Assembly: GCF_016097555.1 (NCBI RefSeq)
Contig: NC_054704.1
Coordinates: forward strand, 33,058,554 to 33,122,553
Reading direction: 5' to 3'
DNA length: 64,000 nt
From: Gigantopelta aegis
Taxonomy: Eukaryota > Mollusca > Gastropoda > Neomphalida > Peltospiridae
This document shows, in pieces, positions 11,983 through 23,067 of this stretch; the first letter of the stretch is position 1, and each line of letters opens with the position of its first letter. Made by a program: the position numbers and the translations under genes. The notes under the pieces were generated by a model, which was not told where the DNA came from, did no database searches, and saw only the letters and a list, made by a program, of their open reading frames with translations.

Positions 11983-14453
11983 AGGCAGTGTAAAATACTT
12001 TCCGATATTACAAGGGTTTTTTTCATTGATAGATTACACATTACTTAAGACGTCATGCTTTAAGTTATTAATTTTAATTATTCAATGTGTTTCTGGTCGT
12101 CCAGCTGGTGTTTGTATTAGCACTAAATGTATGCATGCTATGGGAAATAGAAAAGACAGATATGCATGGGGAACTAGGTTCATTGACTTTACAAGAGAGT
12201 ATCCTGTGTTTGCTTCTAATGTTGCAACATGTTACCGACTAACAATCTTTTTAACAACTACAATTACATATTAAATACATTTTCATTTTAAGAATATCGG
12301 TAGCTAAAATCGCAATATATGTATATATTATTTTCGTATGTACGATTAGGAGGCAAAATCCAATTTGGGATATTACAAACATTAGGATAAGCAGCACCAC
12401 ATTAAATACTAGAAACAAAAGAATGTATTTAAAATGTAATTTTAATTCTTGAAAAGGCTACGTTAGTCGAAAGCCTCTGTAGCCTAAACCAAATTACCTT
12501 CCAATAATGTTGTACGTAGGCCTACCGCACTAAAAACAAAAATTACGATGTAAAAAAAAAAAAAAAAAAGACTGCTATAAACAGGACCGCAAATACATTG
12601 AATATAAAGACACTGATATTCGAAACAAGAAAAATGTATTTAATATTTAATTGTTGTCGCTAAAGTCTCGGTTAGTTCGGAAACATCTTACAATGGCTGC
12701 AAACTCAAGAGTCTACCTCTTTAATGTACTTTTCGTGTTTTAGTAACTCGTACGTGTGCTCATCGCAAGTCTACGGGGTGCTTCAAATTTGACTACAAAA
12801 ACAAGATCGAGGGCAAAATCACGTCAGCCGAACTCCTTGTGTACAAGTTCAGAGATGGCAACGACGGGCAGCAGACAATACTTGTGTCCGAGCTGGAAAA
12901 ATCGGGTCGACGCAAACTCCGACCACTGAACATGGTGACGAGGATAGAGACTGATCTCAAGGAAGGCTGGATGTCATTTCCACTGGAGAAGACGGTCACT
13001 CGATGGATGGCCCAGCCAGACGTCTGGAGTGGAGCCTTGTCGATAAAGTGCAAGAGCTGCGTTCAGACGAAACACAGGGACATCTTCGGTTCCAAAGGCG
13101 TGTACAGACCCGTTCTTATAATCCGCGTGCAGCCAGTGTCGAAGAAGCGGCCAAAGAGGGGTCTGGATTGCAGCGTGGGGACAGATATGTGTTGCAAGAA
13201 GGATTACTATATCACCTTCCACGATCTGGAGATGTATAGAATTCTCCAACCTAGAGGAATATGGGCCAACTACTGCACAGGCTCTTGCAATGGTGAGTAT
13301 TTGTCAAGGAACTTTCTTAAGTAATGCAAAAGAACGGTCAAATGAGATAATCATGAAAGCTTCATGCCACCAAACAGTCATTTGTATCAAGCACCAAATG
13401 CATTTAAATATATTGTAGTTGTAGCTGCATGCATTTAATAACACTGAAATAAGGTGTTGATGTAAACAATAATGTCTCCCGATGATAAAGTATTCTGGCT
13501 CAATGTAATTTCATTGCTGCTGAAATACTGGGTCAAATTTATTTGTTCAATTCGGACACTAAAGTTTAGGATTAGGGTTAGTTTTAGACTAGGAATAAAC
13601 ATTATGGAGAACCTAATTTTCTTGGATATAATACGTGGTAGAAGATATTACCTGAAGGCATATTTCATATACAAGCACTATGAATTACAAGGCTCGATAT
13701 TCATTTAGTGAATTTGCTTTTTAAAGTTAATTTGGAAGCAAATGTTAGAAACTAAGAAGCATTTCTAGAAAGTAGTTTGGAAATTAGACAACTTATTAGA
13801 CTTATAGTGTGACATTTTTCAACAGTAATGCGGTAAACTTAAGACAAACGAGGATAAAGTATTATGATTTATATTATCATTTATGGAAATTAGGAATTTT
13901 AATACCGTCAAAAATTAGCTGAAAGCGTCAGCTGCATGTGAAACGGATTATCAGAAAGCATAGTTTGCAGTATGCGCGGCATTTACTTCATGCAACCTGT
14001 ACATTTCGAGCCTAGCATTAGATTGATGGATTCAGGATTCTAACATGAGTCTTCAACAGTTATTTTAACAAACGTGTTCCATGGTGAATCTGTATATGTT
14101 CCTTCAATAACGTAACCAGCTAAACATAAACGCTTTTATTTTATTTTGTTATTCAAGTGCTTTTTGTTGTAGTTGTCATTTGTTTTTCTATTTGTTGTAT
14201 TTCACTACATCTTAACATACACCGTTTGTTTTTCTTGCCAGTGGCAATGCCTGGTTACTACAACCACACGCGCTTGATTCAGGGAGTGCGCTGGCGAGAC
14301 GACCACGTGGACGAAGATCTCCGCGCCGCCCTCCAGCCGTGCTGTGGTCCCGTCGTGCTGAAGACTCTTTCAGTCCTGTACGTGGACGGGCAAGGCGACA
14401 TCAGGAGAAGTCACGTACCCAACCTTGCTATCGAAGAATGCGGCTGTTTATGA
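9058..14453 (+). CDS. Activin/inhibin-beta-like TGF-beta superfamily ligand (complete, 3 exons)
   Basis: The exons are 9058-9868, 12744-13292 and 14242-14453, with both introns in phase 1. They encode 523 residues. The product should be a secreted dimeric ligand for type I/II serine-threonine kinase receptors that signals through SMADs. The ATG at 9058 is chosen because it opens a signal peptide (MHRFLLLCATICVLYF, cleavage near residue 24). The open frame begins only with a GTG upstream. The prodomain has the activin-type CPKC motif at residues 192-195 and a second CKSC pair near the end. The convertase site KKRPKR ends at residue 409. The mature domain (410-523) starts GLDC, contains MCCKKDYYITF, WANYCTGSC and PCCGPVVL, and ends EECGCL. 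Its nine cysteines match the activin/TGF-beta pattern, and VPNLAIEECGC is activin-like. Myostatin-type ligands are the alternative. It is tail to tail with the gene at 20216-30847. Confidence 0.93.
9869..12743. other. Intron 1 of the ligand gene
   Basis: About 2.9 kb. It holds a TTA microsatellite (about 10013-10035) and a repeat at about 10130-10380 whose end (AGCCGGTGTATTTTACGTGATG ... TTAAATATTCATTC) resembles the short SINE tail family at 33049 and 55633. It also holds the TA microsatellite at 11896-11979. No further exon was seen. Confidence 0.6.
11859..11979. repeat. TA microsatellite
   Basis: Pure TA from about 11907 to 11979, with short interrupted TA tracts before it. Potentially cruciform-forming. 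It generates Tyr/Ile open frames that are artefacts. Confidence 0.95.
12744..13292 (+). CDS. Ligand gene exon 2: prodomain arm, cleavage site, first half of mature ligand
   Basis: The acceptor GTGTTTTAG ends at 12743 and the donor is AATG|GTGAGT. The prodomain beta-sheet reads CFKFDYKNKIEGKITSAE and LLVYKFRDG, then WMSFPLEKTVTRWM and SIKCKSC, which parallel the W-x-F/V-x-V and IxCxxC segments of activin prodomains. RPKR at 406-409 is the furin-type site. The mature part runs GLDCSVGTDMCCKKDYYITF and on to WANYCTGSCN. The segment before WANYC reads LEMYRILQP, so the two tryptophans of the usual GWxxWIIAP motif are absent. Confidence 0.93.
13293..14241. other. Intron 2 of the ligand gene
   Basis: A 949-bp intron in phase 1 between the two halves of the mature ligand domain. 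I see no transposon or coding sequence in it. Confidence 0.8.
14242..14453 (+). CDS. Ligand gene exon 3: second half of mature ligand
   Basis: The acceptor TTCTTGCCAG ends at 14241 and the stop TGA is at 14451-14453. The exon encodes the wrist helix region, the PCCGPVVLKTLSVLYVDGQG finger with the intermolecular cysteine, and the terminal VPNLAIEECGCL. It is noticeably more G+C-rich than its surroundings, with C/G-ending codons, as is exon 2. No AATAAA signal is obvious in the following 300 bp. Confidence 0.93.
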
Positions 14454-14760
14454 ATACACACACACACCACCACCACCATCCCCTATCCCCGCATTTTGTA
14501 ACAGCGAGAACCTTGTATTCACATTTGTTTCATTCGTTATATACACGTCGATGCGTTTTTGCTATTGTAGTTAATTTTTGTTTTTAGTATTTGGATTAAA
14601 TGAAGCAATCAAGACATAGTATGTTAAACAGAGCTAAAAATGGGTATAACATATACACGATATTACACCTAGTCATATGCATATCACGATGCAATAGGAT
14701 TACTTTTAGTTTTCCTTTTTAAAATGGGTTTGTTCTACAAAAACAAACCTCAGTCAAGAA

Positions 14761-15640
14761 CTGGGTCCGTGCTTATAAAACGTTTAGAGTCTAGACTCAA
14801 TCTCGGGCAAAAGAAAACCGGCTCCGAGTACACATTTGCATTGCACCTTGAGGGAACTGGACAAAAGAATACCGGCTAACTCTACCCAACCCCAAAAATT
14901 CCTTGTTGCTGGCGGAGGCACCAAGGGCACAAGAACGGGAGAGGACAACATACGGATCATTAGGCAGTTGACAGGAGACGGAACCTAAGGGAAAGAACCG
15001 GACTCGCCGACCTTACCTCCCAGTCATACACAATTGCATTATACATGCACAATTGCGTCGAGTCTCCCCTGGGTTGTCATGCCACGATCGGAAAAGATCA
15101 GACCCTTTCTAAGGGTCCTACGGGCAACCTAGGGTGACATCCGCTAGTCCTAATTAACGAGCTACTCTCGGCCTACTAAAATCCAAACCTATACGTAGCT
15201 CCCTACCTTTTATTCTTTAGAACGACCATCAAAATTGCGCCAAATTTCCTTCATCAAAATACGCACACATTTCCCTTTGGCTTAATCCTACGGGACATTC
15301 CAAATTACGTAGCACCATACCACCCTCCGCCTGTTGCCGGCTACGGTCGGACTGCTGGTGCTCCCTTACACCTGCCAGTGCAGGCGGTCCCTCCTCCACC
15401 CACCCCAACCCTTTCCTGTCCTGGACGGAAGAACCGGTTGTGGCCGGTACTTGTGCCCAGGACAGGCGTGCGCTACAACAGCTTGCTCTGAATGTGCACG
15501 TTAAACAATTTTCCATTCCATTCCATACTCAATCTCAAATGACGTCAAACGCATACAATTTGTTACCATGACATTAGTGTCTCGGACTCTTTTATTAAGT
15601 CTCGAGTCTAGACACTAAAAGTTTAATAAGACCAGGTCAG
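14761..15640. mobile_element. MITE with about 38-bp inverted ends, split by an insertion
   Basis: The left end reads CTGGGTCCGTGCTTATAAAA then GAGTCTAGACTC. The right end reads GAGTCTAGACACTAAAAG then ACCAGGTCAG, its inverted counterpart. The element itself is about 150 bp (14761-14804 plus 15537-15640) and is interrupted by the element at 14805-15526. Confidence 0.6.
14805..15526 (+). mobile_element. 722-bp retroposed element with 10-bp target-site duplication
   Basis: It is flanked by ACTCAATCTC at 14795-14804 and 15527-15536. Its right end reads GAATGTGCACGTTAAACAAT followed by ATTCC repeats, the kind of simple-repeat 3' tail made by RTE/L2-like LINEs. I see no reverse transcriptase, so it is either a 5'-truncated LINE or a long SINE. 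Higher G+C than the surroundings. Confidence 0.65.
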
Positions 15641-15851
15641 GTTGTGTTTCCATGGAATAATCTGTTCTATAAAGATACAAATACATGTTGATCACCTCAG
15701 GGTGTTTGACAATGGGTGAGGTTATGAAAAACATGCACGGTCTTGTTCACGTATTTGCAACCAAAAAAAGAATTATAAAACACAAATACTGTTATTAATT
15801 AAACGTTACAAATGAACATCAGGCACAGTGGAGGCAAGTAAACATGGGACT

Positions 15852-15873
15852 GGGGGGGGGGGGGGGGGGGGGG
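15852..15873 (+). repeat. Poly-G tract (22 G)
   Basis: Uninterrupted run of 22 G on the plus strand, in intergenic DNA downstream of the ligand gene. Potential G-quadruplex former; its length in an assembly is unreliable. Confidence 0.9.
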
Positions 15874-17182
15874 CTGACTGAGATAGAGGGCGCCAAGCAA
15901 AGTTTGTAGGGGGTTTTGGGGTATGTTCCTCCATAACATAAAAACTAGATGCCCTGAAATGCAATTACCTGCATTCTACAAGTAAAATTCAATTCTGCTT
16001 TAATATTTACTTCTAATATTTTTATTCAAAATTATCCCCCCAACCTGCTTTGCTAAAAATATTTTCTACACTCATGTTTTTTTTTTTTTTAACCACCATA
16101 TTGAAATGACAGAGTTGACATTTATTAAAATAAAAATATATATTATTTTGATTACTTCCTGACATGACTGCAATAGATTTTATTGATAAAATGTAAATTA
16201 TAAACCATACCCTAACCCAGCAGGATTTCACAAATAGTTTGTAGGCGCTATATTTATATATATGCAATTAACTTGTACATTAGTAATTTGCTTTGCAAAG
16301 AGAGAAGTATTAGTAGTGTAAAACATGCTTTTAGTGAACTATAAATTATTAAAATTATTATTTTGTTACAACAGAATTTCACTGTATTTCATATTAATAT
16401 TTCCTTATTCGGGGAAAAACAATCAAACACTTCATGCAAACTTTTAATAGTTTATAATTGTATTGTTCAATATTAATATTTAGTTTCTTTAAAAAATTTA
16501 AGATGTCAATTATAATTTCATATACATGTGTATACTGATTATTTTAATTAACAATGAATATCATGAACTATCGATTAGTAGAGTGTGTATAAACATTTTT
16601 ATTTGGATTTGATAGTCGAACTACTGTTCCTTTCATTCATTATTTATGTGTACGGTACATGTATTTTATTGTTCTTTTATAAGGGACATGCCTGATCAAT
16701 GCAAAAACCAAACAAGGGTATAATCAAGCAATACTGTGTTTAACGCTGAAATTTTCATAAGTGTTCTAAAAAACCTGATTTGTATTTAATATACAGTTAA
16801 CACAGTGTTGTTAAATATACCCTTAAAAATACAATGCAAATGACCATATTATTGTTCACAACTGTTGTCCATTCCACCTTATAACATGGTGTCCCGTGTT
16901 TTTATTTGTAACATTTTAAAAATATTTTTATTCATATTTGGCAGTATTTTGTGTGTTCTGCTTTGTAATGTTATTTACTGTGCATTTTGTTTGCAATAAA
17001 TAAATCTATTGAGCACAAGTATTTATTTTACAATGCTTAAAAACCTGCATTTAAGAAAAACGGGCTTAGTAAATTAGGCCCATATATTTATCAGATTGGT
17101 ACCTTGAAGTCAATGATAATGTGGTGACCAAAACTACCCCTACCTTCCCCCCAAAAATCTTCACCTGGACTTCAAACTACTT

Positions 17183-17515
17183 TGGGGGGCGGGTGTAGCC
17201 CAGTAGTAAAGCATTCGCTTGATCCGCGGTCGGTCTAGGATCGATCCCCGTCAGTGGACCCATTGGGCTATTTCTCATTCCAGCCAGTGCTCCACAACTG
17301 ACGTAACAAAGGCTGTGGTATGTACTAACCTGTCTGTGGGATGGTGCATATAAAAGATCCCTTGCTGCTAATCGAAAAGAATAGCCCATGAAGTGGTGAC
17401 AGCGGGTTTCCTCTCTCAATATCTGTGTAGTCCTTCACCATATGTCCGACTCCATATAACCGTAAATAAAATGTGTTGAGTGCATCGTTAAATAAAACAT
17501 GTCTTTCTTTCTTTC
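17183..17515 (+). mobile_element. tRNA-headed SINE, tail type A, full length
   Basis: Head GGTGTAGCCCAGTAGTAAAG, B-box-like GGATCGATCCCC, body ATGGTGCATATAAAAGATCC, and tail CGTTAAATAAAACATG followed by CTTT repeats. One of the best-preserved copies in the window. Confidence 0.9.
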
Positions 17516-17529
17516 TGAAAGGGAATTTC

Positions 17530-17770
17530 TGATAGAAGACTTAACACTTGCATAAAGCTGGAAGGGAGGCAGGTAGGGTGTGGACTGCAATACAATACAT
17601 TATGTTTGCAATAAAATTTAAAAGGTTAAGAATCGTCATGGGGATAGAGAGATAAGGAGGTTAACAATTACATAAAGCTGGAAGGGAGGAAGGTAGGGTA
17701 TGGAATGCAATAAAATTTAATAAAAGGTTAATAATCATCATGGGGGTAGGGATGTTAGGTGATTAAATAA
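17530..17770. repeat. Tandem duplication of about 120 bp
   Basis: Copy 1 starts near 17530 and copy 2 near 17650. Both contain CATAAAGCTGGAAGGGAGG, then GGTAGGGT, and CAATAAAATTTAA followed by GGTTAA(G/T)AATC(G/A)TCATGG. Confidence 0.75.
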
Positions 17771-18776
17771 TATTCAATTTCTGTCCTGGGTAAAAGCCTC
17801 AGTACCTGGATGTCTGTCCAGCACAGTGGGTTAGTCAGAGAGAAGTAGTCTGTGTACATTTATTCACCAAGTCTTGAAAACTAGCTTTGGGCAACAGCTT
17901 CAATTCCAATGGCCTGATCACAAAACCATTAAGACAGGCTGCCCCATAGAAATTTAAACTTTATACTAAAGCTAAACTGCAGCCCCATCATTACATGATA
18001 ACTTATAGATGTTTATATATTCCATTTTGTTTCTCAAAAACAGACCAGAAATTTACAACAAATGCTGAAACATACTAGAGCACAGATGGAAATCTGAAGC
18101 ACAAATAATGCGGTTCTGTGCTTGGTCCCATCTAACTTAGTAACCAAACACCCCTCTCCCAAACACTCTACTGCTCACCAGAATCTCCAAGAGTACTCGG
18201 GCACAGACCAAGTCTAGAAATACTGGAGTCCATTCACAGGACTCTAATACCAATGCAAGAGAACTCTCATTTTTAATTTTTACATCATTTTGCCATACAC
18301 TTGCCACTGGTTACACTATAGGGCTATGAGACATGGAGTAAAAAACAAAAGTTGAATGTGTGGAATGCAATACAATGTCATGATTTAACATCCATGTTCA
18401 GCGCTGGAATTAATATTTCTTGGTCTCATTAATATCTAGTATGGCAGGTACTCAGAACTGGGTCGAGTTGGGACTCGTGGAGGACCTACTGCTCACAGTA
18501 CACCGAGTAAACTTTTTGATAACACTAAATACCATTATTTTCTTATGTTATTTATTGAATAGTAAAAAAGATTTAAACAAAACAATGTAACACAAGAACA
18601 TGCCCCAGTATCATATTAGAATTATAAAAATATATTAATAAAAATATTAAATGTAGTTATATAAATAAAAGCAATGGACGGACATCTTGTTGATATTATA
18701 AAAATATAAATGCTGATCAACAGCAACCAAACCCACGAATATATTAAGATACTGAACTGCAGCAGTTGTTGTGGTA

Positions 18777-19120
18777 CGTATTATCAATTTACCTAAACAA
18801 CAACCTTGTGCACTCCACATGAACCTTTAAAATTAAACAATACATATGTCACCAGTAACTGTTAATCACAATATAAATTACATAATAAACATGATTTTTG
18901 TTTGTTTGCTTTTGAAACATTACCTGTTAATACAAAATAACTCAAATGGGTATTATCAATTTACCTAATCAATAACCTTGTGTACTCCACACAAACTGTT
19001 AAAATTAAACAATACACGTCACCAGTAACTGTTAATCACAACATAAATTACATAATAAACATGATTTTTGTTCGTTTGTTTTTTAAACATTAGCCTACCT
19101 GTTAATACGAAATAACCCAA
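18777..19120. repeat. Tandem duplication, 173-bp unit
   Basis: Copies start at 18777 and 18950, both with GTATTATCAATTTACCTAA. Both continue through AATTAAACAATACA, GTCACCAGTAACTGTTAATC and CATAATAAACATGATTTTTG. Divergence is modest. Confidence 0.85.
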
Positions 19121-19274
19121 ATATTTGTCTGATAAATTAAAGCATCAAACATATCACAGATATTAACACGTCTCCATGACAAATAAAAACATCACCAAAT
19201 GGAGCAAATATGTAGTAACAAATGTCTATAAGTCATCTATTTACATTTACCATAGAGCTCAGACTAACAAAGTA

Positions 19275-19429
19275 CAGTGAAACGTCTCAAAACTGGAATT
19301 CCCTCAAACTGGACGTTTTACAGAGTCCCTTATAAAAATCAGTACAGAACCTAACCTCTCAAAACAGGATACCTCTTGAAACCGGACATTTTACTTGTTC
19401 CAAGGGTGTCCGGTTTAGGGGTTTCACTG
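19275..19429. mobile_element. MITE with pogo-like ends
   Basis: It starts CAGTGAAACGTCTCAAAACT and ends GTCCGGTTTAGGGGTTTCAC TG; these are inverted repeats of about 22 bp (CAGTGAAAC...). The end sequence resembles those of pogo/Tigger-type elements that target TA. No coding capacity. Confidence 0.55.
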
Positions 19430-19539
19430 CATTATATTTCTAAAGAAGAATGATCTGTCATTAATAACACAGGTACAAATAATTATATACAAGTAGAGAA
19501 AACCCCCTCAAAACCAGATCCTCTGTAAACCTGAATTCT

Positions 19540-19882
19540 TTCAATACCGGACATTTTTCATGGTCCCATGTTAAAATATCAGTATGGAACAAAATCTAAA
19601 CGGGATAGTCCTTAAAACCTTACTTTTTACTTGGTCCCATGTGTGTCTGGTTTAGAGGTGTTTCACTGTATAATATATAAACTGACAAGAGTAATAGTTG
19701 ATAAAAAAAACCCAAAGCAATACCGGACATTTTTCATGGTCCCTTGTTAAATATTAGTACGGAACCTATCTAAACAGGATATTCCTTAAAACCTGACATT
19801 TTACTTGGTCCCATGATTGTCTGGTTTAGACGGGTTTCACCGTATAATATATAAACTGACAAGAGTGACAACTGATTAAAAA
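19540..19882. repeat. Tandem duplication of a pogo-like MITE, about 170-bp unit
   Basis: Two units each begin CAATACCGGACATTTTTCAT and end TTTCAC(T/C)GTATAATATATAA then ACTGACAAGAGT. The ends match the element at 19275-19429, so a MITE copy together with flanking DNA appears to have been duplicated in tandem. Confidence 0.7.
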
Positions 19883-20215
19883 AAAACTATATCGCCATCA
19901 CTGATAGCTATAATATTTAGTCATCAGTCAGCCACACAAACTGCATACTGCACTGTAACTGTGATTCATTAAAGTCTCAAAAAGTACTGGATCTAGCTTT
20001 CTTAAAGCTTTCTAATGCTTTAACAATGGTTCTGGAATGAGTATGATGTACAGAAAAACTATTTCTTATTGAAGTTACAGTAAAATAAAATGCTAAAAAT
20101 TTTGTAAATCAGCAAAACAATTTCATGTCTGTATAGATTTTGGTGGTAATATATGAAATGTATTTTTTTTTTTTTTTTCTGAAGACATTCATCATATGAA
20201 CCAAACCACTTGCAG

Positions 20216-23067
20216 TTATTTAGTCTGAAGGTCAATGGCTTCTTCGATCATGGTTGTTGCCTGTCAAAAACAAATTTAAAATAAAAATTAGTGGAGTACG
20301 ATTATACATTATTTTACTATGTTTACAACAGACAAAAATCATGTTTATGAATACACAATATTTAGTTGCAACTATTTTGAATTAGGTCTAACAATAAACA
20401 AAATCTCTAAAAAGCACTAATGATGGTGTTAGATGTTTTAACAATGGCTGAGGTGATGTTTCCAAAGCTAGTGTAAATCTCAAATTTAGTTAATTTTTTG
20501 GAATTTCATATTGTATGTAGTAAATTAAATTTTACTTAAAATTGTTTTACATCACTGATTTATTAATCATTGACTACTGAATGCCAAACATTTGATAATT
20601 TTGACATAGTCTTACATTTTTCCATCAGAAGCAAGAGATCTTTTTACGCACTTTCCAACAGACAGGTCAGCACATACCACAGTCTTTCATGTCCCAGTCG
20701 TGGGGTACTGGTCGGGACATAAAAAAACCTAATCAGGGAATGTGTCCACCAAGTTGATTCAATCCTATGACCCAAGCACCTAAGGCGAGCACTCTACCGA
20801 CTGAGCTTTTTTTTTTTATTAACGACTCCACTAGAGCACATTGATTTATTGGATGTCAAACATTTGGTAATTTTGACATATAGTCACTATATTTTTCCAT
20901 TAGTAGCAAGAGATCTTTTATAGTCACCATCCCACAGACAGGACAGCACATACCACTGCCTTTGATATACCAGTCGTGGTGCACTGGCTGGAATGAGAAA
21001 TAGCCCAATGGGTCCACCAAAAGGAATCGATCACAGACTGACTGCAGATCAAGCGAGTGCTTTACCAGTGGGCTACATCCCGCCCCGACTAAGCCAATTT
21101 CCACCCTCATTTTTCAGTGATAACAGTAAATACTATGACTCACCCAAACATAAAAGGTGGCTGCTCCGGCCGACACATCCCGCACCTCGTCCAGGTCATA
21201 CTTTGCCAGCAGCGTCTTGGCTCGCTTCGCTGCGGCTAATGGAATCTTGTCAGCTTCACACTGGATGCAGCATCGCTTCAAACTCTCTTTACCAGTCTTA
21301 CCAACAAGAGCCTGGACAGCTTTCCAATCCTAAACACAAAACAATTAACAAGAAAGTGAAATAAAGATGTGATTTAGTTTTTTTTATTAAATTATTATTA
21401 TTTTTATTAGCAATCACCTTTCTTGGGAACAAATATTTAGCAAATATATGAAAACTGACTGGAACATATCGTAGCTTAAAATACTTTGTATTAATTACAG
21501 TAACAGACCTCACCATGAAAAAAAAAATGAGGGAAGTATATCTAACTTAGGAGTCATTTAAAATATTACCATATTAAGCACTGATATTTAATCCTTTTGT
21601 AATTCTTGTTTTTCTTCTTTTAATTCACAATCTAAGGGGAGCTAAACATTACTCCCCTTGAAGTTATCTCAGGGGAGTGATGGGGAGCCAGTGTCACAGA
21701 TCCCCTTAAACAATGAGGTCTGATCACACTGCATTAATATTTAATAATTAATTACAGGTCAATCCATTGGTTACCTTAGTTTCTTTCTCTTTATGTCCCA
21801 ACAAGAGAAAGGTGACTGTCATGACAGTATGGACAATAACTGGTGGATTCTGGTAGCTGCGAATCTCGGCCACGGTCGACTGCTTCAGCTCCAGGATCTC
21901 GTGGCGGATACGCTCGAGTCGTTTCAGTCGCACCAGCATCTGGTTCGCCTCCATCACTTCACTCGCCAGCTGTGCCTCAAAGCCATGCTTCTTGACGAAC
22001 GACAGCGCCTTTTCCAGATCCTGTATCTCTCTCTTAGTCATTGCCTTGTGCAGATCTGCAACATTCAGTACACAAAAAATAAGATCACGAAGTAAATTCA
22101 GAGCTAGCTCAGGCACTCGCCAAATTCACCAATTGCGATTTTTGAAAACAATTCGAGAATTTTATTTTAATTTGGAGAAATATTTTCATGTAATTATTGT
22201 TATTTTGTTAGGAAATAACTGGGGTTTTACCATTTTTAAAGTAAAATAAATAATTTGGCAAAATGTTCTGCATGCCTATTTTGTTAGTGCTTTACTAAAT
22301 GACGGATAACAATTTTCAATACCGAAATTCTGGTATTTTGAAATTTGCTTAGTATGGTAAATCGGTATTGACATGATACCGATACCAAACGGTATATACA
22401 GTATACCTCTAAACAAAACTGTAAACATGTCTTTTAGTTATCAACTTATGTATATCTGTAATATTTAGTCAACATATCAATTCAGAAGTTAAACTAGCTG
22501 TACCTTTGTCTTGTTCGTTCTCTTATGCAATCATGTGACATTTAATAAACAACATATAAGCTCAGAAATTAAATTATGTAACTTGTATAATTCCCTTGAA
22601 TATTACGATATCCAAATCTGTCACATAGTTAACAAAAAATAACCTAAAAAATTAAACTGTAGTTTGCAAATGAGATCCAGATAGTAATCATGATACAGAA
22701 CTCTTGGGCCAACGTTTTATAATCTTAAAGTGATTGCTATTCATAACTTATGCATTAACTAATAATATAGGGTTTTGTTTAACAACTTCCTAGAAAAATA
22801 AAATAACAAGTTTACAAAACAAAGAAAAGAAAGTCCAAAATCCTAGCACAGCACAATTTGATTTGTAAATAAATGACCAGTTTGTTTTCAGTAACACACC
22901 ATCACGGGCAGAGAACTCTTTGAGGAGTCGTTCAGCCTTCTCCAAGTCCATGTCCTCATCTCGGATATCAGCCTTCTTGAACTCGGTGATGGAGTACTCC
23001 AGCTGGTAGCGGTCACGTGACTTGATAGCTACCTTCAGCTGGTAGCGGATTCGCTGGTTTCTGTACT
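20216..23067 (-). CDS. Dynein-stalk-like exons
   Basis: Exons 23067-22900, 22055-21775, 21329-21144 and 20260-20216. Residues 425-436 read TVAEIRSYQNPP, followed by VIVHTVMTVTFLLLG, DWKAVQALVG and, near the end, DVSAGAATFYVWATTMIEEA. In dynein heavy chains the same series appears as E-x-K/R-x-x-x-NPP, V-x-x-V-x-E-A-x-C, DW-x-x-x-K and VS-x-A-x-x-x-x-x-W; it spans the end of stalk helix CC1, the microtubule-binding domain and CC2. No AAA+ sequence precedes or follows it. Confidence 0.8.

Larger units (their letters stand above)
14454..20215. other. Tail-to-tail intergenic region
   Basis: It lies between the 3' ends of the ligand gene (+) and the EF-hand/stalk gene (-), so it should contain both 3' UTRs and polyadenylation sites. 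I could not assign them with confidence. It holds the nested MITE at 14761-15640, the SINE at 17183-17515, and three tandem duplications of 120-175 bp (17530-17770, 18777-19120, 19540-19882). No exon was recognised. Confidence 0.6.

Noticed and set aside
15229-15516. 95-codon minus-strand open frame
   Set aside because: It is antisense to the 3' part of the retroposed element at 14805-15526; no similarity recognised.
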